A stretch of DNA of 9,912 nt. Source: Ignavibacteria bacterium UBA4661. GTDB taxonomy: Bacteria > Bacteroidota > Ignavibacteria > Kapaibacteriales > UBA4661. This document shows, piece by piece, positions 1-7,679 of the stretch. The stretch is taken from assembly GCA_002405405.1 (NCBI GenBank), contig DHLT01000143.1:22606-32517 (forward strand), written 5' to 3'. The notes below the pieces were generated by a model. The model worked only from the letters and a program-made list of their open reading frames with translations, searched no databases and was not told where the DNA came from. Numbering within the stretch: the first letter of the stretch is position 1; every line of letters begins with the position of its first letter. A program made the position numbers and the translations under genes.

Positions 1-1
1 G

Positions 2-1657
2 TATCGTCCTACTTGTGCAGGAAAAGTTATTGCTCAGCAAAATGTTGTGATTGATAACAAAGAAAATTCACTGTTGATGATCAACTACGTACCAAGTGGA
101 GCATGGCAACAGCAATCCGGTATTTTATCTTTGGCAGGATCTACAGCCGAAAATAGTTTGGTAGGTGGTTGTATGGAGATTACGAATACAGGTACTGTCG
201 TATCACCAACAACGATGTCGCTCGGAGGAAATGGTTCATTGACGATGAACTCATCGGGGCAAGCTCTCTTTGGCAGTGGAGCAGGGCAAGGATTAATATA
301 TCAAGGCATCGGAAATGCTATTACTGTGTCTTCGGGTACATTGTCGGTTTCAGGGCGGATTAGTACATCAGGAGCGGGAGGTGATAATCTGAATTTCACT
401 CAAAATGGCGGTACTGTGGTGGTTACTACAAGTGGTAATGCTAGTGCTCGCTCAAACTTTGAGATTATCAATAGCGGTTCATCGTTCACGATGGGTGGCG
501 GTTCGTTGATTCTTCGTAATGCTAATGGCAACGCCGGTGTCGCAGAATTCTCTGTTGCGACGGGTAGTCCTACTATTAGTATAACAGGCGGCACTATACA
601 ATTTGGTGATGTCGGTGGTCCGCTAAGTGCAGTCCGTATGACGTATGATGTACCAAGCACAGCATCATTTGCTAATATTAGTGTGAGCAATGCCAATGCA
701 ACTGTATCGCCATTTAACTCCAATGAAAACTTGCGTATGGATGGAAACCTTGCTGTTAATGCAGGTGCTTTTGACAGTCGCTTTGATGAAAACGGCAATA
801 GTACCGGTGGCAGTTCAGTTGTTACGATGAACGGATCGAATACCATTACTCAAAATATTTCAGGACCGGGTGCAATTAACTTCGACCAACTTGTAATGAA
901 TCGTCAGGGAGCAAGCACAACGGGTACTGTCAACCTTGCAACCTCCATTACAACAGCAACCCTCAACTTCGCTGAAAATAATGGTACAACTGATCCCCAA
1001 ATCATCCGTTTATCAACAACGGGATTGAGTTTGAGTGTAACAAGTGGAACACCTACAGCAATCAGCAATGTAACATTCTTGACAACATCCAATCGGTATG
1101 TGATTACCACAAACAACTCTTTTGTATGTCGTACGATTGGAACAGTGGTGGGGCAATATGTCTTCCCAATTGCAACGAATGGTACTATGGGTGTCGGTTC
1201 GTACTCGCCTGCCGTGTATAGTGTACTGACAGGAATAGGTAATCCTGGTCAAGCATGTGTTGACGTGTTACAGGGTAGTGGCGCAGGAGCGGTTCATGCA
1301 CAATCTACTTCGCTCAATACAGCAGGTTTAAGTGATTATATCAATCGTTATTGGAGTGTAACAACAGCATCGGCATTGACTATTGCGTGTCAAATGCAAG
1401 TCCGCTATCCGGATAATGCAGGAAATATTGTTGGTACGGAGACCAACATCGTGGGTGTTGGTCGTTACTCGACTATTCAAGAGCAAGCAGGTGGAGCATG
1501 GTCGATGGTGAATGTGACAAATGCTACTGCAAATAGTTCGGATGGATCGATTGAGTATGTTAATAACACTTTTGCCTCGATCACGATTGGTACCATGACA
1601 CCAGCCCAATTGTCGGGTGATTGGTGGATTGCAAACTATGCGGCTTTTGTGCGGACA
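2..1657 (+). repeat. Long module, copy 1 (C-terminal part only)
   Basis: This is the latter two-thirds of a repeat unit whose beginning is outside the window. Counting residues from the codon at 47, the landmarks are GAWQQQSG (Trp 20), GGTIQFGD (near 182), MNRQG (284), YVFPIATNG, GSYSPAVYS and DYINRYW (430). The copy ends with SGDWWIANYAAF, just before the FYS that opens copy 2 (538). The matching landmarks of copy 2 lie 814, 826 and 819 residues further on (Trp, MNRQG and NRYW respectively). The order of landmarks is the same in both copies. Protein similarity is clear, but the DNA has diverged, so this is an old duplication rather than a recent one. Confidence 0.75.
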
Positions 1658-4600
1658 TTCTACAGTTTGGTGAATAATGCTAATTGGTCAAGTACAACAG
1701 CGTGGACATTTAATCCGGATCATACAACAGGTATTGCGAATACAATTCCGAGTATCCAAACAGATCGGGTCATTATCGGTAATGGTCATACAATGATAGC
1801 CGATGTGTCGCCAAGCGTACTGTCAGTACAAGTTGGTAATTCACCGAATAGTGGTACAACTACCGGAACATTGCGTATTGGCAGTGGTCAATCGATTACA
1901 GGTATCGGTACATTTACATTGAATGCAGGATCAACCTTAGATCTGCAAAATGCAAATGGCATTCAGTCTGGGGCAACTAATACGGGTGCCTTACAGTTTG
2001 CCGATGCAAATCGTACATTCTCAACACAAGCAAACTATATTTTCTCCGGTGGTCTTGCCCAAATGTTTGGGGGTGCATTCCCGCTGATATCGGCATCCGT
2101 TACCGTGAACAAATCGGGTGGCACGGTTGTCTCCGCTGATCGTAGTTTTACAACTGCTACACTCACTATCTCAAGCGGTACATTGCAGTATGAAAATACC
2201 GCTTCACGAACCATGAATGTAACGGGTAATATCAGTGTTGGAAGCGGTGGCAATTATCTTGTCTCAACATCGGTAGGTACACAGATACAGCATTTTGTCA
2301 ACATTGGGGGCAACCTCACGAATAATGGTACAGTGAACCTACTTCCGACAGGTCTGTCGCAATCGTATGGAACAATTCTTTTTGCGACAACGGGCACACA
2401 GTCAGTGTCAGGTACCGGTACGACGCAACTATATGATGTTCGCTTGGATAAAGGAGGTACTGCCAATACATTGAATGTACTCACGAATGTGACAATCAAT
2501 AATCCGAACGGTAATGGTATCAGCTTCCCGAACGGCGGTGGTTCGTGGAATCAAAATAGTGGCACACTAACAATGACAGCGACAGGTAGCTTTACACAGA
2601 CAATTCCTAATACAGGTTTCTTGCAACTGACAGGAGAGGGTGGACTCAATCTTGGAACAACAAATGGCGGTTCATTGCTGTTGCAAGGTGGTGGTACGGT
2701 ACTCTTTAATACAACAGGTGCGAGTGTTGTGGGAGCCAATAACGGAGATGGTTTGCGTTATGGTGGTGCAAACAATACGCTGACTATTTCGAGTGGTACA
2801 ATCACCATTCCGGGAGGCGGTGTAGCTTCCACCGGCGGTGGTAGTGATGCAGTAAATTTTGTTTTCAATGGCGGAACAGTTTTACTGAATACGGGGCAGA
2901 TTTATAGTAGTGCAACACAAGCAACCTTTGATTTAACATCAGGTTCCATCTTTACAGCATCGACCAATAGTACTCTTGCTTTCCGTGGCTCAAATCAGGC
3001 GGCATGTCCGACTCGTTCTGCAGATTTCCGTATGCTTGGTACAGCGAATGTATCCGGTGGTATTGTACAGTTTGGTGATGCACTAACCAATGCCAATAGC
3101 ATCTTCGGATACAATGTCAATCCTAATGCAGTGTTTTGGACATTTATGGCATCGAATGCAACGGTACGTCCATTCACGGTCAGCGAAGTCTTGCGTTTAG
3201 CCGGTGATGTGCGCGCATTTACAAGTAATGCGGTATTTGATGCTTGGCAGACTGTGTGTGGCACAGCAACCAATACGAGCGAAGCTGTGGTATTTAACGG
3301 TGCGAATACATCAACTCAGAATATCAATATTGCCGGCACAGATAATGGGGCAATACGCTTTAACAATCTGACGATGAATCGCCAAGGTGTCGGTAGTGCT
3401 GTAGTCAATGTCAGTACGACACCTAGTATGAGCACACTGGGTGTCGTTAATTTGCGTGAAGGGGCAAATGCCAACAACCAATACCTTTCACTCGGAACAG
3501 GTGTTGATCTTGTTGTGTCGAATGCCTCGCTTACCTCTATTCAAAATGGTGCAACGAACCGTATGGTAATAACAAGCTTGTTGTCGGGTTCGGTGTCACG
3601 TGTACTTAATGGTGCAGGTGCATATATCTATCCTGTGGGTGCATTCGGCACAACCGGTACTCTGAGTTATTCGCCAATGACGATGACTGCAAATGCAGGA
3701 ACAACAGGGCTCCTCGGCGTTCGTGTCAGTACAGGTGCAAATATTGGTACACGTTTGGGTGCGCATTTACAGTTAAAACAACTTGCAACAGATTATTTGA
3801 ATCGTTACTGGAGAGTGACAACAACATCATTGATTGGTCAAGGGCAGATCGTATTCAGTTATCCTAATAATGCCACAGACTTTGTGGGCGTAACAACTAA
3901 CACGCAAATCGGTCGTTATCGTCCGAATGAGTCTGTAGCTGAAGCATCGGGTGGTGGATGGTTCCGTGAAACATCGGGCTTTATTGATAATGCACAATTT
4001 GGTACACGCACCAATTGGGATGTTTCAAACTTTGCCGGTGATTGGACGCTCTCTAATGCGCTACGGAGAATATTTTACTCTATTCAAAGCGGTGCATGGA
4101 ATGTACCCGGTAATTGGTCATTTTTCTCACATGTTGGTGCACCGATTACTACCACGGAATTCCCGAATGATCCCCTTGATTCAGTACAAATTGGTGGTGG
4201 TATCAATGGTGTGAATAATCATGTGATTTCTATGACGAATGCAACAGTGCAAATAGGCGGTATTACTGTCGGTACCGATAATAACAATACCGGTACGCTT
4301 AATGCACAACTCGGCACATTGACCGGTACATACTTTGTTCTTGCTTCAAATTCTACTTTGCAGATCGGTTCGGCTGATGGTATTACCACTTCACCAATAG
4401 CGTTGGGCAGTATTCAAACGACAAATCGTTCATACAGCAATCAAGCAAATTATACATACAATGGAACAGTCAATCAAGTCGTTGGTAATGGACTCCCAAC
4501 AATCGTGAATTCATTAACCATCGCAAACACGGGCATCAATAACAATAATACGGTGTCGGTAACTCAAGCAAATATCAGCATTACACGAAATTTATTTGTT

Positions 4601-5038
4601 ACCTCAGGCACACTTGATGCTCGTACCTTTACGTTGAATAATACAACCGGTACCGGATCATTCTCTTTGCAAAACAACGCACGCTTATTGATTGGTGGTA
4701 CAAATAACTTTGCCTCAGCTACAGCAGGGATTGTTCGGAATTATGGTTCTGGATATACTATCGGAACAACATCGACCGTAGAATTCTATGGAACCAATCA
4801 AACGATCGATGCGCCACCGATCTTAGTCCAAGATATCGGCTATGGTAATATTATTGCGCGTAATGCAGGAACTAAACTGGTAAATCAAGCATTTAGAATG
4901 AGGGGAAATCTTTCAATCCTCAATAATGCATTGTTTAGTGTCACCGGTGGTGTCAATGCGCTCCGCGTAGGCGGTGTTATTTATAATAATGCAACGATTG
5001 ACAATAGTGGTGTCATTGAAATTTGTGATTGTTACTAG
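2..5038 (+). CDS. Giant beta-strand-repeat surface/secreted protein, 3' part (5'-partial)
   Basis: The reading frame is open from the first full codon at position 2, so the gene begins upstream; the GTG at 47 is only the first start-like codon inside the window. About 1,678 residues are visible, ending at a TAG (5036-5038). The protein is extremely rich in Thr, Ser, Asn and Gly, with short alternating strands such as TLTISSGTLQY and GTFTLNAGSTLDLQ. This is typical of parallel beta-helix or filamentous extracellular proteins. It contains long tandem modules, annotated separately, with recurring landmarks FYS..W, MNRQG, a Y-x-x-P-x-G segment followed by SYSP, and DY-x-NRYW. Similar proteins in Bacteroidota and relatives are exported and annotated only as beta strand repeat-containing proteins; adhesion or a surface-layer role is an inference. 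No type IX sorting domain, LPXTG motif, autotransporter barrel or enzyme domain is visible. The last residues are IEICDCY. No other frame continues past the stop. Function unknown. Confidence 0.93.
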   Translation, partial: YRPTCAGKVIAQQNVVIDNKENSLLMINYVPSGAWQQQSGILSLAGSTAENSLVGGCMEITNTGTVVSPTTMSLGGNGSLTMNSSGQALFGSGAGQGLIYQGIGNAITVSSGTLSVSGRISTSGAGGDNLNFTQNGGTVVVTTSGNASARSNFEIINSGSSFTMGGGSLILRNANGNAGVAEFSVATGSPTISITGGTIQFGDVGGPLSAVRMTYDVPSTASFANISVSNANATVSPFNSNENLRMDGNLAVNAGAFDSRFDENGNSTGGSSVVTMNGSNTITQNISGPGAINFDQLVMNRQGASTTGTVNLATSITTATLNFAENNGTTDPQIIRLSTTGLSLSVTSGTPTAISNVTFLTTSNRYVITTNNSFVCRTIGTVVGQYVFPIATNGTMGVGSYSPAVYSVLTGIGNPGQACVDVLQGSGAGAVHAQSTSLNTAGLSDYINRYWSVTTASALTIACQMQVRYPDNAGNIVGTETNIVGVGRYSTIQEQAGGAWSMVNVTNATANSSDGSIEYVNNTFASITIGTMTPAQLSGDWWIANYAAFVRTFYSLVNNANWSSTTAWTFNPDHTTGIANTIPSIQTDRVIIGNGHTMIADVSPSVLSVQVGNSPNSGTTTGTLRIGSGQSITGIGTFTLNAGSTLDLQNANGIQSGATNTGALQFADANRTFSTQANYIFSGGLAQMFGGAFPLISASVTVNKSGGTVVSADRSFTTATLTISSGTLQYENTASRTMNVTGNISVGSGGNYLVSTSVGTQIQHFVNIGGNLTNNGTVNLLPTGLSQSYGTILFATTGTQSVSGTGTTQLYDVRLDKGGTANTLNVLTNVTINNPNGNGISFPNGGGSWNQNSGTLTMTATGSFTQTIPNTGFLQLTGEGGLNLGTTNGGSLLLQGGGTVLFNTTGASVVGANNGDGLRYGGANNTLTISSGTITIPGGGVASTGGGSDAVNFVFNGGTVLLNTGQIYSSATQATFDLTSGSIFTASTNSTLAFRGSNQAACPTRSADFRMLGTANVSGGIVQFGDALTNANSIFGYNVNPNAVFWTFMASNATVRPFTVSEVLRLAGDVRAFTSNAVFDAWQTVCGTATNTSEAVVFNGANTSTQNINIAGTDNGAIRFNNLTMNRQGVGSAVVNVSTTPSMSTLGVVNLREGANANNQYLSLGTGVDLVVSNASLTSIQNGATNRMVITSLLSGSVSRVLNGAGAYIYPVGAFGTTGTLSYSPMTMTANAGTTGLLGVRVSTGANIGTRLGAHLQLKQLATDYLNRYWRVTTTSLIGQGQIVFSYPNNATDFVGVTTNTQIGRYRPNESVAEASGGGWFRETSGFIDNAQFGTRTNWDVSNFAGDWTLSNALRRIFYSIQSGAWNVPGNWSFFSHVGAPITTTEFPNDPLDSVQIGGGINGVNNHVISMTNATVQIGGITVGTDNNNTGTLNAQLGTLTGTYFVLASNSTLQIGSADGITTSPIALGSIQTTNRSYSNQANYTYNGTVNQVVGNGLPTIVNSLTIANTGINNNNTVSVTQANISITRNLFVTSGTLDARTFTLNNTTGTGSFSLQNNARLLIGGTNNFASATAGIVRNYGSGYTIGTTSTVEFYGTNQTIDAPPILVQDIGYGNIIARNAGTKLVNQAFRMRGNLSILNNALFSVTGGVNALRVGGVIYNNATIDNSGVIEICDCY
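1658..4072 (+). repeat. Long module, copy 2 (complete)
   Basis: This unit runs from FYSLVNNANW (residue 538 counted from position 47) to the residue before FYSIQSGAWN (1343), a period of 805 residues. In order it holds the FYS..W opening, a stretch with DRVIIGNGHTM and GTLRIGSGQSITGIG, repeated TLTIS/GTL strands, GGSWNQNSG (Trp 834), GGIVQFGD, MNRQG (1110), AYIYPVGAFG with LSYSPMTM, DYLNRYWRVTTTS (from 1249), and a closing AGDWTLSNALRR. The closing segment parallels SGDWWIANYAAFVR of copy 1. Boundaries were set at FYS for convenience; the true structural unit may start elsewhere in the cycle. Confidence 0.75.
4073..5038 (+). repeat. Long module, copy 3 (N-terminal part; protein ends within it)
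   Basis: It starts with FYSIQSGAWN and follows the beginning of copy 2: HVISMTNATVQIGGITVG parallels HTMIADVSPSVLSVQVG, and NRSYSNQANYTYNG parallels NRTFSTQANYIFSG. It covers about 321 residues, reaching roughly the point of the GGSW landmark of copy 2, and then stops with NSGVIEICDCY. The MNRQG, Pro-Gly and NRYW parts of the module are absent. Either the natural protein ends with a half-module that caps the fibre, or the 3' end was lost in the past. Confidence 0.7.
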
Positions 5039-5164
5039 TTGTGGTGAGCATACTTGAACAAAGCATAGGTGAGCAGGACTAGTTATCGAAGTGTTATGAT
5101 AAACGTAAAAAAGTTCTCAAAATACTCTGTTCGGAATTGTTTTTTTTGCTGAGAATAAGATATC

Positions 5165-5187
5165 AATTCATCAGATTATAATGAATT
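5165..5187. repeat. AT-rich inverted repeat
   Basis: AATTCAT (5165-5171) and its exact reverse complement ATGAATT (5181-5187) are separated by nine bases. The 7-bp stem is AT-rich and no T run follows, so it is not a typical terminator. It could be part of a structured transcript or a protein-binding dyad, or arise by chance in AT-rich DNA. Confidence 0.35.
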
Positions 5188-5314
5188 TTCATGCAGTAAA
5201 ATACCCATATTAGTTGTTCGCGCTGTGCTCTATGTGCGCAACTCAAGAAGAGAAATTTAATGATCATATTGGCAGAAAATAGTGCCGTGTTTTTGCGTAT
5301 GATACTCTTCTTGC

Positions 5315-5349
5315 AAAAGCCCTCTCGTACTATGAGAGGGCTTTTTTTT
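5315..5349 (+). terminator. Rho-independent terminator
   Basis: GCCCTCTC (5319-5326) pairs perfectly with GAGAGGGC (5334-5341) around a 7-base loop, followed directly by eight T residues (5342-5349). Four A residues before the stem (5315-5318) extend it by pairing with the first Ts. This is a strong intrinsic terminator on the + strand. It lies about 280 bases after the stop codon of the giant gene, so it ends either a long 3' untranslated region or a separate short transcript starting within 5039-5315. Confidence 0.88.
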
Positions 5350-5467
5350 ATACTTTCTGATAGGGGTTGCATGTCTTTCTCGAAACTCTCCACACAGTTT
5401 TTTGTATCTTCACGCTCTTGTGTATTATCGTATTACACTCTCATCTTGTATCATTTTTACAACGAGA

Positions 5468-5548
5468 ATGAACTTTTCTTTTCGCGTACTTCTTCAAACT
5501 TCATTGTACTGCGCATTGTGCGTACTTTCTGCTACGGGGGTATATGCC
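5468..5548 (+). other. Sec signal peptide of the HEAT-cyclophilin protein
   Basis: Residues 1-27: one Arg near the start (R6), a hydrophobic stretch LLQTSLYCALCVLSATG, and an A-x-A-like end VYA followed by VQERAG. Two Cys fall in the hydrophobic core, but neither sits in a lipobox, so cleavage by signal peptidase I is expected. Without the signal the protein would be cytoplasmic; with it, a periplasmic or outer-membrane-associated location is predicted. Confidence 0.75.
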
Positions 5549-7630
5549 GTACAGGAGCGCGCTGGCGTAGTATCATCCGAAACACGAGCAACGATTACCA
5601 CCTCGCAAAAATTCGTTCCTGCGTTTGATTCTGTAGGAGCAAGCATTGTTTGGTGGCAAGCACACCGCATGACGGATTCTTTGGTGCGAGCATGTGCATT
5701 TCCATCACCAAAACATCGTGCTCAAGCGGTATATGCAATGGCTAGTGTACAAGATACTACCATGCTCAAGCCATTGGCAAAAATGTTGCTCGATACATCT
5801 GTTGCTGTACGAGTAAATACGGCATTTGCACTTGGACAAAGTAGTGCCATGCAAACGTACACGGTTGCGACGGTCATACTATTAAATCATTATGCTCAGG
5901 AAAAAAATGAACGTGTCCGCGAGGCACTGATCGACGCACTTGGAAAATGCGGAGACGCAAGGGCAGCAGAGTGGTTGGTATCATTGAAACATAAATCCGT
6001 TAAACTCAAAATTGCTTCGGCATTGGCATTGTCGCGCATTGCTCAGCGGGGTATTCTATCGCAGGCACAAGCCGATAAAGCAAGCAAGTATTGCTATCAA
6101 CTTATTCGAGATAATAAAGGTTCGCTCATTCGATTTGCTGCGACATATTTTTTTGTTCGTACACCGATAACAGTATGGACGGGTGTTGCAGATTCTCTTG
6201 CGGTATTGCTCAATGATAAGCTCATGCGTACTTTGCCGGAAGCGCAGAGTAATATTATTCGCGCTCTTGCTCGCGCCAATAAACCAACCTATATTAAAGT
6301 ATTGATTGATGCCAGCACTGTATCTGATTGGCGAGTACGCTATGAGTGTGTACGAGCTTTGTCACGTTTTACCATTGACAGTGTACAAAATCGAATCCTT
6401 GCGATGACCAGCGATAATAATTTACATGTACAGTTAGCGGCATTACGGTCTGTCTTCGATAATCCTATGGTAGTGCATGATGAATTTATTCATCAGGCGA
6501 AGACAATTTGTTTGCGTCCGCTGACAGATTGGCGCGTTCGTGCGAGTTATCTTAACATTATTGCTCGGCGTGATCCAAATTGGGTGTTGGTACTCATGGA
6601 TCGTTGGCGGGAAATACCAAATTCTGAATTTATGGCAACTTTATGCGATGGTTTCGCAATTATGCAGAAGTCCGAGGTATGGGCGATGCTTGATTCACTG
6701 TCGCAAACTAGAGTCAATAATACAACGATTGTGGCTGTGGCGGCATTACGTGCATTACACAGCAAGTGGCAAGTTGAGCGTAGGGATTCAACGCAAGGGT
6801 ATCGTTTGTCAGAGATTGTTAATGTCTATTATCCTATATGGTTACGCGCTTTGAAATCAGGCGATATTGCGTTGGTCTCGACTGCCGCAGAGTATTGTAC
6901 AGATTCACTCTTTGCACAAAAAGGCAGTGCCAACGAAATGATTGCTTTATTGCGAACCGTGCGTCCTTTTACTGATGTTGAAATGGTGCAATCGCTCACG
7001 GGTGCCTTGGTTAAACTGCGTGCCGTACAAGCCATACCGATACTTGATTCTTTGCAGAATTCACCTGATGATGGTATTGCCTTGGCGTGTGGTAATGCGC
7101 TGTCAGCATTACAGAATATTGCCGGTGTGGCGCAAAAGCCAAGCATTGCTCGCAAAGCACGCTATACTGCGCCCTACACGATGAATGACATCCGCGCTCT
7201 TGCACTCAATCAAGAATGCACTTTGCAGACATCGGCAGGGGCAATTACGCTGAAACTTTTTCCCGACCTTGCGCCAATTTCTGTCTTGAATTTTCTTGCT
7301 CATGCTCGACGAGGGTTGTTCAATGATGTTCCCTTTCATCGTGTTGTATCGAATTTTGTGATTCAAGGTGGTGACTATGAGCGACGTGATGGCTATGGTG
7401 GTCCGCGTTTTACGATACCAAGTGAATTCACACATATACCGTTTACACGTGGTACGCTCGGTATGGCAAGTGCTGGCAAAGACACTGAGGGTAGTCAGTA
7501 CTTTATTATGCATAGTTATGCACCCCATCTTGATGGTCGCTATACTGCCTTTGGTCAGGTAATCACTGGACTTGATGTTGTTGATGCTGTCTTACAGGGA
7601 CATAAAGTATTGTCGGTAGTGGTGAAATAG
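5468..7630 (+). CDS. Exported HEAT-repeat protein with C-terminal cyclophilin-type peptidyl-prolyl isomerase domain
   Basis: 720 residues from ATG 5468. This start was preferred over the in-frame TTG at 5402 because it directly begins a signal peptide: MNFSFR, a hydrophobic core, then GVYA-VQ, with likely cleavage after residue 27. No lipobox is seen. Residues about 60-560 are alpha-helical and repetitive, with HEAT-like helices such as RVREALIDALGKCGDARAAE (150-169) and WRVRYECVRALSRF (288-301). Residues about 585-720 form a cyclophilin domain that catalyses cis-trans isomerisation of Xaa-Pro bonds: FHRVVSNFVIQGGDY (623-637) carries the catalytic Arg 625 and Gln 633, GTLGMASAG and SQYFI follow, then HLDGRYTAFG. 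The Trp of human cyclophilin A (W121) is His 687 here and H126 is Tyr 692. The active-site Arg is kept, so activity is plausible. It probably acts in the periplasm, with the HEAT solenoid binding clients or partners. The Shine-Dalgarno is weak (ACGAGA just before ATG). Confidence 0.9.
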   Translation: MNFSFRVLLQTSLYCALCVLSATGVYAVQERAGVVSSETRATITTSQKFVPAFDSVGASIVWWQAHRMTDSLVRACAFPSPKHRAQAVYAMASVQDTTMLKPLAKMLLDTSVAVRVNTAFALGQSSAMQTYTVATVILLNHYAQEKNERVREALIDALGKCGDARAAEWLVSLKHKSVKLKIASALALSRIAQRGILSQAQADKASKYCYQLIRDNKGSLIRFAATYFFVRTPITVWTGVADSLAVLLNDKLMRTLPEAQSNIIRALARANKPTYIKVLIDASTVSDWRVRYECVRALSRFTIDSVQNRILAMTSDNNLHVQLAALRSVFDNPMVVHDEFIHQAKTICLRPLTDWRVRASYLNIIARRDPNWVLVLMDRWREIPNSEFMATLCDGFAIMQKSEVWAMLDSLSQTRVNNTTIVAVAALRALHSKWQVERRDSTQGYRLSEIVNVYYPIWLRALKSGDIALVSTAAEYCTDSLFAQKGSANEMIALLRTVRPFTDVEMVQSLTGALVKLRAVQAIPILDSLQNSPDDGIALACGNALSALQNIAGVAQKPSIARKARYTAPYTMNDIRALALNQECTLQTSAGAITLKLFPDLAPISVLNFLAHARRGLFNDVPFHRVVSNFVIQGGDYERRDGYGGPRFTIPSEFTHIPFTRGTLGMASAGKDTEGSQYFIMHSYAPHLDGRYTAFGQVITGLDVVDAVLQGHKVLSVVVK

Positions 7631-7652
7631 AGAATTACCTGAACGTAATTCT
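7631..7652 (+). repeat. Perfect 8-bp inverted repeat just after the HEAT-cyclophilin stop codon
   Basis: AGAATTAC (7631-7638) and GTAATTCT (7645-7652) are exact reverse complements around a 6-base loop, starting at the base after the TAG. A pyrimidine- and T-rich stretch follows (7651-7662) but is interrupted by C and G. It may be a weak or partial terminator, a 3'-end stabilising hairpin separating this gene from tmk within one transcript, or an operator. The stem is AT-rich, so strong termination is not expected. Confidence 0.5.
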
Positions 7653-7663
7653 TCTTTGTTCTT

Positions 7664-7670
7664 GACGAGG
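7664..7670 (+). promoter_or_regulatory. Ribosome binding site of tmk
   Basis: GACGAGG lies nine bases before ATG 7680 and is the clearest purine-rich Shine-Dalgarno-like site in the window. It decides the tmk start against the in-frame TTG at 7656, which lies upstream of it and would add eight residues not expected before the MLLTFEGIDG start typical of this enzyme. Confidence 0.65.
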
Positions 7671-7679
7671 TATTCATAT

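Larger units (their letters stand above)
5039..5467. other. Intergenic region of 429 bases, no gene supported
   Basis: AT-rich stretch between the giant surface-protein gene and the HEAT-cyclophilin gene. It holds an eight-T run at 5140-5147 preceded by only weak dyad symmetry, an AT-rich inverted repeat at 5165-5187, a weak GC-containing dyad (AGTTG near 5212, CAACT near 5239), and the strong terminator at 5315-5349. After the terminator, 118 bases lead to the next gene. A possible but poor promoter there is TTTTGT (5400-5405), 17 bases, TATTAT (5423-5428); I would not rely on it. Short open frames on either strand cross the terminator or overlap the next gene and show no coding character. 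Confidence 0.7.

Noticed and set aside
47..49. GTG at 47 as the start of the giant protein
   Set aside because: The frame stays open back to the first codon of the window, and the upstream residues fit the protein, so it is an internal Val codon.
400..3273. Many open frames of 60-150 codons on the minus strand and in other frames within the giant gene (for example 400-846 minus, 1328-1609 minus, 2254-2499 minus, 2995-3273 minus)
   Set aside because: They are antisense to a long continuous coding frame. Its Thr/Asn/Ser/Gly codons rarely give stops on the opposite strand, and the translations show no domain or start signal.
3951..4214. 87-codon frame on the + strand inside the giant gene
   Set aside because: It lies wholly within the giant gene in another frame, has no recognisable motif, and has no sign of its own start.
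5140..5147. Eight-T run as a terminator of the giant gene
   Set aside because: The preceding dyad is weak and interrupted (A run, short GAA/TTC match), so a stable stem is not supported; the real terminator is at 5315-5349.
5163..5393. 76-codon minus-strand frame in the intergenic region
   Set aside because: It runs across the strong terminator hairpin and shows no recognisable protein features.
5402..5467. TTG at 5402 as start of the HEAT-cyclophilin protein
   Set aside because: It would place 22 extra residues before a good signal peptide that begins at ATG 5468.
5260..5628. 122-codon + strand frame overlapping the HEAT-cyclophilin start
   Set aside because: It spans the terminator and then overlaps the signal-peptide region of the better-supported gene in another frame; no domain is seen.
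7109..7528. 139-codon minus-strand frame opposite the cyclophilin domain
   Set aside because: It is antisense to a clearly conserved cyclophilin sequence and its translation is unlike any family I know.
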